In this document: positions 1 to 6,313 of the stretch, piece after piece
Position numbering within the stretch: position 1 is the first letter of the stretch
Layout: each line of letters begins with the position of its first letter
Origin: Coriobacteriia bacterium
GTDB taxonomy: Bacteria; Actinomycetota; Coriobacteriia; Anaerosomatales; PHET01
Length of the DNA: 44,561 nt
Assembly (NCBI GenBank): GCA_034370385.1
Contig: JAXMKZ010000044.1
Span: forward strand, 1-44,561
Direction of reading: 5' to 3'
Notes under the pieces: model-generated
Databases searched by the model: none
The model's input: only the letters and a program-made list of their open reading frames with translations
What the model was told of the DNA's origin: nothing
Program-made: the position numbers and the translations under genes

Positions 1-43
1 CGTTGATGGCGTATCGTTCTTCCAGGGTGATCTGGGCATGCAT
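1..43 (-). CDS. IS30-family transposase, first 14 codons only (window edge)
   Basis: Read on the minus strand from position 43, an ATG opens a frame that runs off the left edge and gives MHAQITLEERYAIN. This resembles the usual start of IS30-family transposases, where a T-L-E-E-R-Y segment begins the N-terminal helix-turn-helix. A GGGGAA ribosome-binding stretch lies just upstream (about 48-53). The likely inverted terminal repeat of the element would lie between about 105 and 140, in the GGGTGGGGGTGTTGCG region, next to the attC site. Only 14 residues are visible, so the family call is a pattern match and intactness cannot be judged. Confidence 0.45.
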   Translation of the reverse strand, partial: MHAQITLEERYAIN

Positions 44-143
44 CGGTTCCCCTTTGCTTGGCGGTAGGGAGGAACCGTGAGTGTCCCAGACCGCCCCACC
101 CTCATCGGGTGGGGGTGTTGCGTTTAGTATCTGAATCCGCGCC

Positions 144-230
144 GCCTAACAAGCGCATCAAGCTGACGCGCAGAAGGTAGAATCGACCTGAAAACGTATG
201 GCGCGCAGCTTATGCGCAACAACGTTAGGC
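144..230 (+). other. Integron cassette recombination site (attC)
   Basis: The site begins with GCCTAAC (144-150, fits RYYYAAC) and ends with GTTAGGC (224-230, fits GTTRRRY); these are perfect reverse complements. Inside, GCGCAT (153-158) pairs with ATGCGC (212-217), AAGCTG (160-165) with CAGCTT (206-211), and CGCGC (167-171) with GCGCG (201-205). Two bases of the left arm, C159 and A166, stay unpaired; on the bottom strand these are a G and a T, matching the extrahelical bases that orient IntI recombination at known attC sites. A loop of about 29 bases (172-200) closes the structure. The extra bases in the left arm mean the cassette upstream and the next one downstream both read on the plus strand. 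No integrase gene or second attC is visible in the window. Confidence 0.88.
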
Positions 231-289
231 GCAGGCGAGGGTCGAACGCTGACACGGTCATGCCTCAGCGTGAGGGCAGGAGGCGGCAC

Positions 290-314
290 ATGAGCGAGTC
301 TCTGCAAGTGTCAA
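290..314 (+). pseudogene. Start of a gene-cassette ORF interrupted by the IS21 element
   Basis: Starting 65 bases after the attC crossover point there is a strong AGGAGG (278-283), then six bases, then an ATG at 290 encoding MSESLQVS. The IS element begins at 315. A short leader, a good ribosome binding site and no obvious promoter is the layout expected of an integron cassette. Beyond the right end of the IS (from 2223) the frame meets a stop after a few codons, so the rest of the gene is lost or was never long. The product cannot be identified. Confidence 0.4.
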
Positions 315-362
315 TGACGGTCGAAAACTGACCACCTCGTGACGATTGAAGATTGACCACCC

Positions 363-1133
363 TCAGCCGGCCGACGTCGTAACGATGCCGGCCTTCTTCC
401 TGTCCTTGAGGCGATAGCTCTCGCCCTTGATCGAGATCGTCGTCGAGTGATGGAGTAGACGGTCCAGGATCGCCGTGGCGAGCACGGTGTCGCCGGAGAA
501 CACCTCGCCCCACTCGCCGTAGCTCTTGTTGCTCGTAAGCACGATCGAGCCTCGCTCGTAGCGGCGGCACACCACCTCGAACAGCAGCGATGCCTCGCCG
601 GCATCGAGCGGTAGGAAGCCCACCTCGTCGACGATCAGCAGGCTTGGGCGCACGAACCCCATGAGCCGCCTCGAGAACGTGCCGGCGGTGCGAGCTTCAG
701 CCAAGGAAGCCACGAGTCTCGCCGCGGTGGTGAACTTGACCGACAGGCGCCGCTTGGAGGCTTCGACCCCGAGACCGATCGCCAAGTGCGTCTTTCCCAC
801 GCCGGGAGGACCGAGCAGGATCACGTTCTCCGCCCGTTCGACGAACGAGCAGCTCGCGAGCTCGTGGATCTGCTTCTTGTTCACGGAGGGCTGGAAGGAG
901 AAGTCAAACGCCTCGACGGTCTTCTTGGCCGGGAAGCCCGCCAATCGCTGGATCGTGTCGCAGGCCCTGGCGTCGGAGGCATCGGACTGCGCCTGCAGAA
1001 GCGCCTCAGCGAAGTCGGCGAACGACCACTCCTTGTCCGCCGCCTCCTGCGCGAGCGCCGGAACCAACCCCGGTACATCGGGTAGTCGCAGCTTCTCGGC
1101 ATAGTGCGCGAGCCGCTCTTCTGACAGGTTCAC
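363..1133 (-). CDS. istB: IS21-family helper ATPase IstB
   Basis: The 256-residue protein is a DnaC/DnaA-like AAA+ ATPase that assists the IstA transposase in target selection. The Walker A motif GPPGVGKT lies near residues 108-115 and the Walker B LLIVDEVG near 165-172; a sensor-like VLTSNKSYGEW follows. Length fits the family. The GTG start overlaps the istA stop by four bases (GTGA), so the two are translationally coupled. Nothing suggests inactivation. Confidence 0.93.
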   Translation of the reverse strand: MNLSEERLAHYAEKLRLPDVPGLVPALAQEAADKEWSFADFAEALLQAQSDASDARACDTIQRLAGFPAKKTVEAFDFSFQPSVNKKQIHELASCSFVERAENVILLGPPGVGKTHLAIGLGVEASKRRLSVKFTTAARLVASLAEARTAGTFSRRLMGFVRPSLLIVDEVGFLPLDAGEASLLFEVVCRRYERGSIVLTSNKSYGEWGEVFSGDTVLATAILDRLLHHSTTISIKGESYRLKDRKKAGIVTTSAG

Positions 1134-2131
1134 GAGCAGACCTCCTCGTAGACGGTGAGTGGACGCACCTCGACAGACGGCGCGTCTGCGAAGAGGAAGG
1201 TCGGACGCCTGGGTGCGCTCGGTGGCGCGAGACGCGCCGTCGGTATCCAGGGCAGGGCCTCGCTCACGGGCGTGAGCCCCTCGAGGAGCAGGCGCTCGGC
1301 GGGAACCGCGCCGGTGGTGGCATGCACCCGGGCGTTGGCCTCACTCTCCAGCCAGGCGAGGACCTGGGTGTTCATGTCGTCGACATCGGTGAAGATCCGG
1401 CCCACGAGGAAGGCGTCCTTCACATAGCCGATCGTTCGCTCGACCTTGCCCTTGGTCTGGGGACGGTAGGGGCGGCACAGTTGCGGGCGGAAGCCGAATC
1501 GACCCGCGAAGTCGAGCAGCGCTTCGTTGAAGGTCACGACCGTGCGCGTGTGCTCGAGTGCGACAACCTTGGCGTTGTCGTAGAGCACGCGGCGCGGCAT
1601 CCCGCCGAAGTAGGTGAAGGCGCGGGCATGGGCGGAGAGGAAGGCATCGCTCGCGCACGAGGTCGCGAACTCGACATAGAGCTGGCGCGAGAAGCCGAGC
1701 AGCATCGTGAAGGCGTAGACCCTGGTCGGCACTCCGCGGACCTCGTGGATCCCCAGTTCGGCGTAGTCGCACTGGGCCTGCTCGCCCGGCGGGGTCTCGA
1801 AGCGCACCACCGTGCGCTTGCGGGGCACCCTGTGCTCACGGGTGAAGTCCTTGAGTATCGAGATTCCGCCGCTGTAGCCTTGGGCTCGGACCTCCTCGAA
1901 GAGGCGCTTGGCGGAAAGCTCGGGGAACTCGCGCAGGCGATCGAGCAGGTAACCCTTGTACGGGTCGAGCTTGCTCGGCATCGGGGCACGGTGGTACTCG
2001 GGCGGACCGTCGCGCCTGAGCGTCGCCTTGACAGTGTTGCGCGAGACCCCGAGATGCCTGGCGATCGCGCTGATCGGGACGCCGGCCTTGTGCATCGAGA
2101 CGATGTCCACCCATTCCTCCAGTCGCAGCAA
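1130..2131 (-). CDS. istA: IS21-family transposase IstA
   Basis: The 333-residue protein is a DDE transposase. An N-terminal helix-turn-helix (about residues 15-40, with IARHLGVSRNTVK) is followed by the integrase-type catalytic core: QCDYAELG for the first Asp, VLYDNAKVV for the second, and KGKVERTIGY for the Glu. The start is a TTG at 2131, chosen because GAGGAGGG lies five bases upstream on the minus strand (2137-2144). It is on the short side for IstA but all catalytic residues are visible. Confidence 0.93.
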   Translation of the reverse strand: MLRLEEWVDIVSMHKAGVPISAIARHLGVSRNTVKATLRRDGPPEYHRAPMPSKLDPYKGYLLDRLREFPELSAKRLFEEVRAQGYSGGISILKDFTREHRVPRKRTVVRFETPPGEQAQCDYAELGIHEVRGVPTRVYAFTMLLGFSRQLYVEFATSCASDAFLSAHARAFTYFGGMPRRVLYDNAKVVALEHTRTVVTFNEALLDFAGRFGFRPQLCRPYRPQTKGKVERTIGYVKDAFLVGRIFTDVDDMNTQVLAWLESEANARVHATTGAVPAERLLLEGLTPVSEALPWIPTARLAPPSAPRRPTFLFADAPSVEVRPLTVYEEVCS

Positions 2132-2284
2132 ACTGACCCTCCTCGCACGGCGCCGCCATACGAGGAGCCTACAAGGGTGGTCAGTTTTCGACCGTCACAG
2201 GGTGTTCAGTATTGAGCCGTCAGCGACAGCGATTGAGTGATAGCGGAACCGCCCCCTCGTGTGGGGCATGAGGAGCCTGACGCG

Positions 2285-2328
2285 ATGTGATAGAAACGTC
2301 GGACAATCTTCACAAAGTCCGACATATC
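2285..2328 (+). repeat. 44-bp direct repeat, left copy
   Basis: This stretch recurs in the same orientation at 7557-7600 with about eight mismatches in 44 positions. Shared blocks include ATGTGAT, GAAACGTCGGA, TTCAC and GTCCGAC. The two copies bracket the toxin-antitoxin genes and lie 5.27 kb apart. The left copy is also most of the palindromic region in front of the AbiE antitoxin. Whether the pair are recombination boundaries or two copies of an AbiE-type operator cannot be decided from sequence alone. Confidence 0.8.
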
Positions 2329-2334
2329 TATCAC
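2287..2334. promoter_or_regulatory. Nested inverted-repeat operator of the AbiE operon
   Basis: Two pairs of 7-bp arms are arranged symmetrically: GTGATAG, 4 bases, GTCGGAC, 12 bases, GTCCGAC, 4 bases, CTATCAC. Both pairs are perfect. AbiEi antitoxins are known to bind inverted repeats in their own promoter and repress the operon, and this element ends nine bases before the chosen antitoxin start. The right-hand copy of the direct repeat keeps three of the four arms. Confidence 0.7.
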
Positions 2335-2343
2335 AATGGGGTC

Positions 2344-2961
2344 ATGAAGAGACTCCCGTCAGAGAACGCCATCCGCCAGGCCGCTGAAGTATTCAGGGCA
2401 AATGGCGGCACGCTCCGGACGCGCGAGGCCGCTGACCAGGGCGTTCACTACTCGACGCTCTACGGCATGCGCGAGGCCGGGCTCCTCGAGCAGCTATCGC
2501 GGGGGGTCTATCGGCTCACCGAGCTCCAGGCACCAGGCAAGTACGACGTGGTCGCGGTCGCCGAGCGGGTGCCCGGCGCGGTTCTCTGCCTTGTCAGTGC
2601 GCTGGACTTTCACGAGATAGGAACGCAGATCCCGTCGGGCGTGAGTATCGCGATCGGACGTAGAGACAGACAGCCGCAACTCGATTACCCGCCCGTCCGC
2701 GTATACCGCATGTCCGGCGCTGCACTTACGTCTGGGATCGAGGAGCACTCGGTCGACGGAACGAACGTGAGAGTCTTCAGTGCGGCGAAGACGGTTGCCG
2801 ACTGCTTCAAGTTCAGAAACAAGGTCGGGCTCGATGTCGCGCTTGAAGCACTCAGAGAAAGCGTGCGAAGCCTCAAGGCCACGCGAGACGAGATCATGAA
2901 GTACGCAGAGGTCGACCGCGTGTCGAAGATCGTGCGACCCTATCTCGAGGCCATCGAGTGA
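2344..2961 (+). CDS. AbiEi-type antitoxin (type IV toxin-antitoxin, transcriptional repressor)
   Basis: The 205-residue protein starts with a winged helix (about residues 1-65, including GTLRTREAADQGVHYSTLYGMREAGLLEQLSRGVYRL), followed by the AbiEi C-terminal domain that carries the antitoxin function (VRVFSAAKTVADCFKFRNKVGLDVALEAL). The ATG at 2344 was chosen over the in-frame GTG at 2287 because the longer version would translate the operator palindrome and the family starts close to the winged helix. The stop overlaps the toxin start by four bases. In the family, the antitoxin counteracts the AbiEii nucleotidyltransferase without binding it stably. Confidence 0.85.
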   Translation: MKRLPSENAIRQAAEVFRANGGTLRTREAADQGVHYSTLYGMREAGLLEQLSRGVYRLTELQAPGKYDVVAVAERVPGAVLCLVSALDFHEIGTQIPSGVSIAIGRRDRQPQLDYPPVRVYRMSGAALTSGIEEHSVDGTNVRVFSAAKTVADCFKFRNKVGLDVALEALRESVRSLKATRDEIMKYAEVDRVSKIVRPYLEAIE

Positions 2962-3863
2962 GCCAGCGAGAGCTGAAGAACATCGCTGCCTCGGTCCGCG
3001 CACGTCTGCTTCAAGAGGCGAAGCAGCGCGGCGAATCCTACGACCAGACGCTCCAGTACTTCGCGATAGAGCGGTTCCTTTATCGGCTGTCCAAGACAGA
3101 GTGGGGAGAGCGCTTCGTCGTCAAGGGCGCCATCATGCTGCGCGCCTGGGGTACTCCGCTGGGACGACCGACGCGAGACATCGACTTTCTCGGCCGCGTG
3201 GACAACTCGCCGGACGCCGTCGAACGCGCTGTACGGGAGTGCCTCGCCGTCGACTACCCTAATGACGGGCTCGTCTTCGATTCCGCGGTCGAGACCGTGG
3301 AGATCAACATCGCAGACAGGTATCCGGGCGTGCGAGTCGTGGTGCGCGGCAACCTTGACAGGGGCACTTTCAAGCTCCAGCTCGATGTCGGTATCGACGA
3401 TGCCGTCGTTCCCGACCCCGAGTGGGTGGACTATCCGACGCTTCTGCAACTGGACGCGCCGCGCATTCTGGCCTACCAGCCGGCGACCGCGCTAGCGGAG
3501 AAGTTCGAGACCATCGTGAGCCGGGGCTTCGCCAACAGTCGGCTGAGGGACTACTACGACATCTGGCTCCTCTCGACGCTGCACGAGTACAACGGTGCTG
3601 AACTCAGTGCTGCCATTAGAGCGACGTTCGAACACCGCGGCACGCCACTGCCCACCGAGACACCGTCCGGACTAACCAGCGCCTTCCATGACGACGCCGA
3701 CACGCAGGCGCGCTGGAGGTCGTTCCTCGATGGCAGGAACGTCGATGCGCCATCAGAGCTCTCGGACGTCTGCGAGGTGATCATCATGTTCATGATGGTG
3801 CCTGCTGCCGCCGCAGGCGACGGCTTCTCGCTGACGTGGCAACCGTCATCGGGATGGTCATGA
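2958..3863 (+). CDS. AbiEii/AbiGii-type nucleotidyltransferase toxin
   Basis: The 301-residue protein belongs to the nucleotidyltransferase-fold toxins (DUF1814 group), which block growth and can abort phage infection; relatives transfer nucleotides to tRNA. Family motifs are present in order: VVKGAIMLRAWG, RPTRDIDFLG (catalytic Asp pair), LQLDVGIDD, and the basic segment LAEKFETIV...NSRLRDYYDIW. The GTG start overlaps the antitoxin stop (GTGA). The C-terminus after about residue 265 is Ala- and Met-rich and less typical, but the catalytic core is complete, so the module is probably functional. Confidence 0.88.
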   Translation: MSQRELKNIAASVRARLLQEAKQRGESYDQTLQYFAIERFLYRLSKTEWGERFVVKGAIMLRAWGTPLGRPTRDIDFLGRVDNSPDAVERAVRECLAVDYPNDGLVFDSAVETVEINIADRYPGVRVVVRGNLDRGTFKLQLDVGIDDAVVPDPEWVDYPTLLQLDAPRILAYQPATALAEKFETIVSRGFANSRLRDYYDIWLLSTLHEYNGAELSAAIRATFEHRGTPLPTETPSGLTSAFHDDADTQARWRSFLDGRNVDAPSELSDVCEVIIMFMMVPAAAAGDGFSLTWQPSSGWS

Positions 3864-3892
3864 TGATGACTTCTGCGAAGTGGCTCCAACTC

Positions 3893-3919
3893 AATTGTGC
3901 CGCCACTGGCGGCACAATT
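3893..3919. terminator. Perfect 12-bp hairpin between AbiE and the next module
   Basis: AATTGTGCCGCC and GGCGGCACAATT form a perfect 12-bp stem around a 3-base loop (ACT), 29 bases after the toxin stop. There is no T-run on either side, so it may act as a stem that slows polymerase or protects the mRNA rather than as a classic intrinsic terminator. Confidence 0.5.
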
Positions 3920-4054
3920 CCATCGTCCGGGAAGTAGTCGGCGAACTGCACCATCCGGAGGAGGTTCGGCTTACTCCACCCCGCTGATGTCAGAGCCGGC
4001 TGCTACGTTGAATGCGCTCCCCTCTGGAGCATCCCCTCTGCTGTGGACTGGTTG

Positions 4055-4088
4055 AAAATCACGAAAAGTGTACAATATTTGTGATTTT
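4055..4088. promoter_or_regulatory. Operator/promoter of the DUF6088-type antitoxin
   Basis: AAAATCAC (4055-4062) and GTGATTTT (4081-4088) are perfect 8-bp inverted repeats 18 bases apart, flanking TACAAT (4071-4076), a good -10 hexamer. The region is markedly AT-rich against its surroundings. Inverted repeats over the promoter fit self-repression by the winged-helix antitoxin encoded immediately downstream. Confidence 0.6.
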
Positions 4089-4103
4089 GACTGGAGGCAT
4101 AAC

Positions 4104-4727
4104 GTGGTGAACTCGCGCGGGTACAAAGCGGAGGTGTTTCGGCGGATCGAAGAGATGCCGCCAGGCACTGTGTTCGGGTTGGCAGAGTTTTCGGACGTTG
4201 CCGGATCTGATTCGGTTCGACAGGCCATCAAAGCGCTAGCTGATGCGGGACAAATCGAGCGGGTCCTGCGGGGCTTCTACTTCAAGCCTAAGATGAGCGC
4301 CGTGCTGAGCGAGCCGGTGCCGCCGCGGCCTGACGACGTTGCGCGTGCGATCGCGCGGGCCAACAGGTGGACGATCGCACCCAGCGGACAGGTGGCGCTG
4401 AATGAACTAGGCCTCTCAGAGCAGGTGCCGATGCTGTGGACCTATGTCAGCGATGGACCCTATAGGGCTTATTCCTTCAGGGGCGCCGATCTGCGTTTCA
4501 AGCGCGGCGTCAACAGTGAAACGACCGGGCTATCTGAGACTACGCTTCTGGTGATTCAAGCGCTGAAGGCGCTTGGCCGGGAAGCTGTTGGCGATGCCGA
4601 GATAGAGGCAATCGCCCGACGCCTGTCGGACGAACAGAAGACGGTACTACTGGATGAGAGCAGACATGCGACAGCGTGGGTGCGTCGAGCCGCCAAGCAA
4701 ATCAGTTTGGGGGACCGCAGAGAATGA
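4104..4727 (+). CDS. AbiEi-like / DUF6088 family antitoxin, partner toxin broken
   Basis: The 207-residue protein has an N-terminal winged-helix region (AEVFRRIEEMPPGTVFGLAEFSDVAGSDSVRQAIKALADAGQIERVLRGFYFKP) and a C-terminal AbiEi-like antitoxin domain (APSGQVALNELGLSEQVP..., TYVSDGPYRAYSF). This is the DUF6088 type that normally precedes a nucleotidyltransferase toxin. The start is one of two tandem GTG codons; 4104 is six bases after GGAGG (4093-4097). The stop overlaps the start of the relic toxin frame (ATGA at 4724). The reading frame looks intact although its toxin is not. Confidence 0.75.
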   Translation: MVNSRGYKAEVFRRIEEMPPGTVFGLAEFSDVAGSDSVRQAIKALADAGQIERVLRGFYFKPKMSAVLSEPVPPRPDDVARAIARANRWTIAPSGQVALNELGLSEQVPMLWTYVSDGPYRAYSFRGADLRFKRGVNSETTGLSETTLLVIQALKALGREAVGDAEIEAIARRLSDEQKTVLLDESRHATAWVRRAAKQISLGDRRE

Positions 4728-5040
4728 GAACTGTTGCCCGCTTGTCAAACGACGAGCGCGCAAGCTGGGGCACTCCTTCGTGAAGGCGTCCGCCTTGTCG
4801 GATCGCCGCCTTCTGTCACGCGTGATTGAGTTCAAGCAGAAGTTCTATTGGTCACCGTGGGCGAACCTAGGAGAAGCACTGCCGCCCACATTGAGGCTGG
4901 TGCCGCCTGAGTACAGGTTGGCGGAACTGCGACGCGACTACGGAGCAATGCAGGAGATGATCACGGGGGACCGACCGTCGTGGGAGGAGATTCTCGAGTA
5001 CATGGTCGAACTGGAGGAGGAGATCAACGGCAGCGTCTAG
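4724..5040 (+). pseudogene. Relic AbiEii-type toxin with internal deletion
   Basis: The toxin start survives as ATG 4724, overlapping the antitoxin stop, and encodes MRTVARLSNDER, a typical opening for this toxin family, but it stops within 20 codons. In another frame, about 4780-5040 encodes a typical C-terminal end: SDRRLLSRVIEFKQKFYW, then LRLVPPEYRLAELRRDYGAM, then PSWEEILEYMVELEEEIN. The nucleotidyltransferase core (KGGT and DxD motifs, roughly 200 residues) is missing between them. The downstream frame is open from 4654 and could give a 128-residue protein, but that would lack all catalytic residues. Confidence 0.72.
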
Positions 5041-5363
5041 GCGTGACGCGCACTCGTTACGGTGGAGCGGTTGCCTGCGTCCTTGCCGATGTGATGCTCA
5101 GCACTCTGAACGGCCGTGCGAAGGGGGAGCAGGTCGGTCCGGGCTTCGCGGATGGCTTCGAGCGACTCCCACTGCTTGAGCTCGATGATGACGGCGGAGT
5201 CGGTGGCGGGGGAATCGGCGATGCCGCCTGCTCGGCCGGTGAGCAGGAAGTCGATGCGGCTCGAGGTGTAGGGGACGCCGAACTCGATGGCGACGCCGCA
5301 CCCGTCGGGGACCTCGGCGGTGTTGAGCGAGGAAGGCATCGAGGGCGCTTCTGCCGATGCCAA
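5037..5363 (-). pseudogene. Fragment of a DUF2075-family protein (N-terminal nuclease-like domain)
   Basis: On the minus strand an open frame encodes EVPDGCGVAIEFGVPYTSSRIDFLLTG followed by SAVIIELKQWES. This matches the conserved N-terminal block of DUF2075 proteins, large putative helicase/nuclease proteins of several hundred residues; the E-x-K in VIIELKQW is the PD-(D/E)XK-like signature. Upstream coding is lost to a frameshift and the rest of the domain and the P-loop ATPase part are absent. It appears to be a leftover from an older defence-type insertion. Confidence 0.6.
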
Positions 5364-5487
5364 AGAACACTACTCGACAACGAGCCGGAACACTTCTGGA
5401 CCGGAGACGACCCAGTAGGAGCAGATTGGTTCACGTTAAGACCGATCATGTAGATTCGGCGGGAAGCGTAGACAGGTGTCAAGTTAT

Positions 5488-5517
5488 TTGTTTACATAGC
5501 CGATACTGCGGTATGTA
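5488..5517 (+). promoter_or_regulatory. Possible promoter of the toxin-antitoxin-chaperone operon
   Basis: TTGTTT (5488-5493) and TATGTA (5512-5517) are spaced 18 bases apart, 15 bases before the toxin start, in an AT-rich patch. An imperfect dyad (ATAGCCGATACTGCGGTAT) lies between the two hexamers. This is a plausible but unremarkable sigma-70-type promoter. Confidence 0.35.
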
Positions 5518-5532
5518 CAGATTGGATCGGGC

Positions 5533-5919
5533 GTGGAGGCCAAGAAGGCAGGCGATCACACATGGATGCTCGTCTCCACCTCCGGGCAGTGCCAGCCCCT
5601 CAAGTACCTCAGGAAGAACCGCGAGACAGCGCCCAGTATGCTCGCGCGAATCAAAGACGTCGACCAGAACGGACCGCCGGCAAACCAAGAGCTGTTTCGC
5701 TGGCTGGACGCCCACAAGCACAGGGGATTGCGACTCTGCGAGTACAAGGTTCATCACCCTAGGGCGTGCCGTGCGTATGCTGCTCAGACGGAACGCGGAT
5801 ACGTGATTGTACGAATCGAAGACAAGACAATGAACGACCAGCAATTCAACGAGACGATGAAGGCCGTGAAGACGCTCATAGACGAGTTCTTGGGGAGTGG
5901 CGAGAAATATGTCGGATAA
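5533..5919 (+). CDS. HigB/RelE-like toxin of a tripartite TAC system
   Basis: The 128-residue protein resembles RelE-superfamily mRNA interferases of the HigB/Gp49-like branch, which cleave mRNA on the ribosome. The visible pattern is a helical half (KYLRKNRETAPSMLARIKDVDQNGPPANQELFRWLD) followed by a strand-rich half (LRLCEYKVHHPRACRAYAA, then GYVIVRIEDKT) and a terminal helix. Toxin-first order, the downstream XRE antitoxin and the SecB-like third gene all match known HigB-HigA-SecB operons. The GTG at 5533 is used because no better start lies upstream. Overlaps the antitoxin by 11 bases. Confidence 0.68.
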   Translation: MEAKKAGDHTWMLVSTSGQCQPLKYLRKNRETAPSMLARIKDVDQNGPPANQELFRWLDAHKHRGLRLCEYKVHHPRACRAYAAQTERGYVIVRIEDKTMNDQQFNETMKAVKTLIDEFLGSGEKYVG

Positions 5920-6313
5920 CCTCTTTGACGAACTGAACGACCTCCTGTCTGATCAGAAGGCGCAAGCGGAGTACAAGCACGAGCTTGCTATCAGCGCTTT
6001 CACGAATCAACTGGCGCGGTTCATGGACCAGCAGGGCGTGTCGCAGTCGGAGCTTGCGCGGCGCCTCGGGGTCTCCCGCGCTCGCGTGTCCCAGCTCATG
6101 CAACATACCTCGAGCCCGACACTGCGCACCATGGTCGAAGTCGCGAACGCGCTGGGTTGCGATGTCAATCCTGGACTTGCGCCGTGCGGTTTCCGCCCGG
6201 TAGGGCTCTACGTGGCAGATGGCGGCAAGACCCTCGCCACCTACAGCACGACTCGACAGCTCAGCGATGCCCTAGGCCGAAGGCCTGTCGTCACAGAACG
6301 GATAGCGGTATGA
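5909..6313 (+). CDS. HigA-like XRE-family antitoxin with C-terminal chaperone-addiction-type tail
   Basis: The 134-residue protein has a helix-turn-helix at about residues 30-85 (LARFMDQQGVSQSELARRLGVSRARVSQLMQH), typical of HigA/XRE repressors that neutralise the toxin and repress the operon. About 50 residues follow the HTH (GLAPCGFRPVGLYVADGG onwards), hydrophobic and aromatic in its first half. In TAC systems this is where the chaperone-addiction region sits and makes the antitoxin depend on SecB-like help for folding. A GTG at 5897 is an alternative start four codons upstream. The stop overlaps the next ATG by four bases. Confidence 0.8.
   Translation: MSDNLFDELNDLLSDQKAQAEYKHELAISAFTNQLARFMDQQGVSQSELARRLGVSRARVSQLMQHTSSPTLRTMVEVANALGCDVNPGLAPCGFRPVGLYVADGGKTLATYSTTRQLSDALGRRPVVTERIAV

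Larger units (their letters stand above)
315..2222 (-). mobile_element. IS21-family insertion sequence (istA-istB)
   Basis: The element carries istA and istB on the minus strand. Each end has two related copies of a 22-23-bp repeat. On the left they start at 315 (TGACGGTCGAAAACTGACC...) and 340 (TGACGATTGAAGATTGACC...). On the right, read on the minus strand, they start at 2222 and 2197. The 315 and 2197 copies are identical over 22 bp; the others differ at four or five positions. The step between copies is 25 bp at both ends, which argues that the real ends are 315 and 2222, with TG...CA termini as is usual for IS21. No target-site duplication is seen at either possible boundary, so a rearrangement after insertion is possible. 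Confidence 0.85.

Noticed and set aside
315-2222. Target-site duplication of the IS21 element
   Set aside because: The bases next to 315 and to either 2197 or 2222 do not match over 4-8 positions.
2287-2343. GTG 2287 as the AbiE antitoxin start
   Set aside because: It would translate the operator palindrome and add 19 residues before the winged helix; ATG 2344 fits the family better.
4654-5040. 128-residue frame as an intact gene
   Set aside because: Its first half overlaps the antitoxin out of frame and only the last 85 residues resemble a known toxin end, so it is treated as part of a pseudogene.
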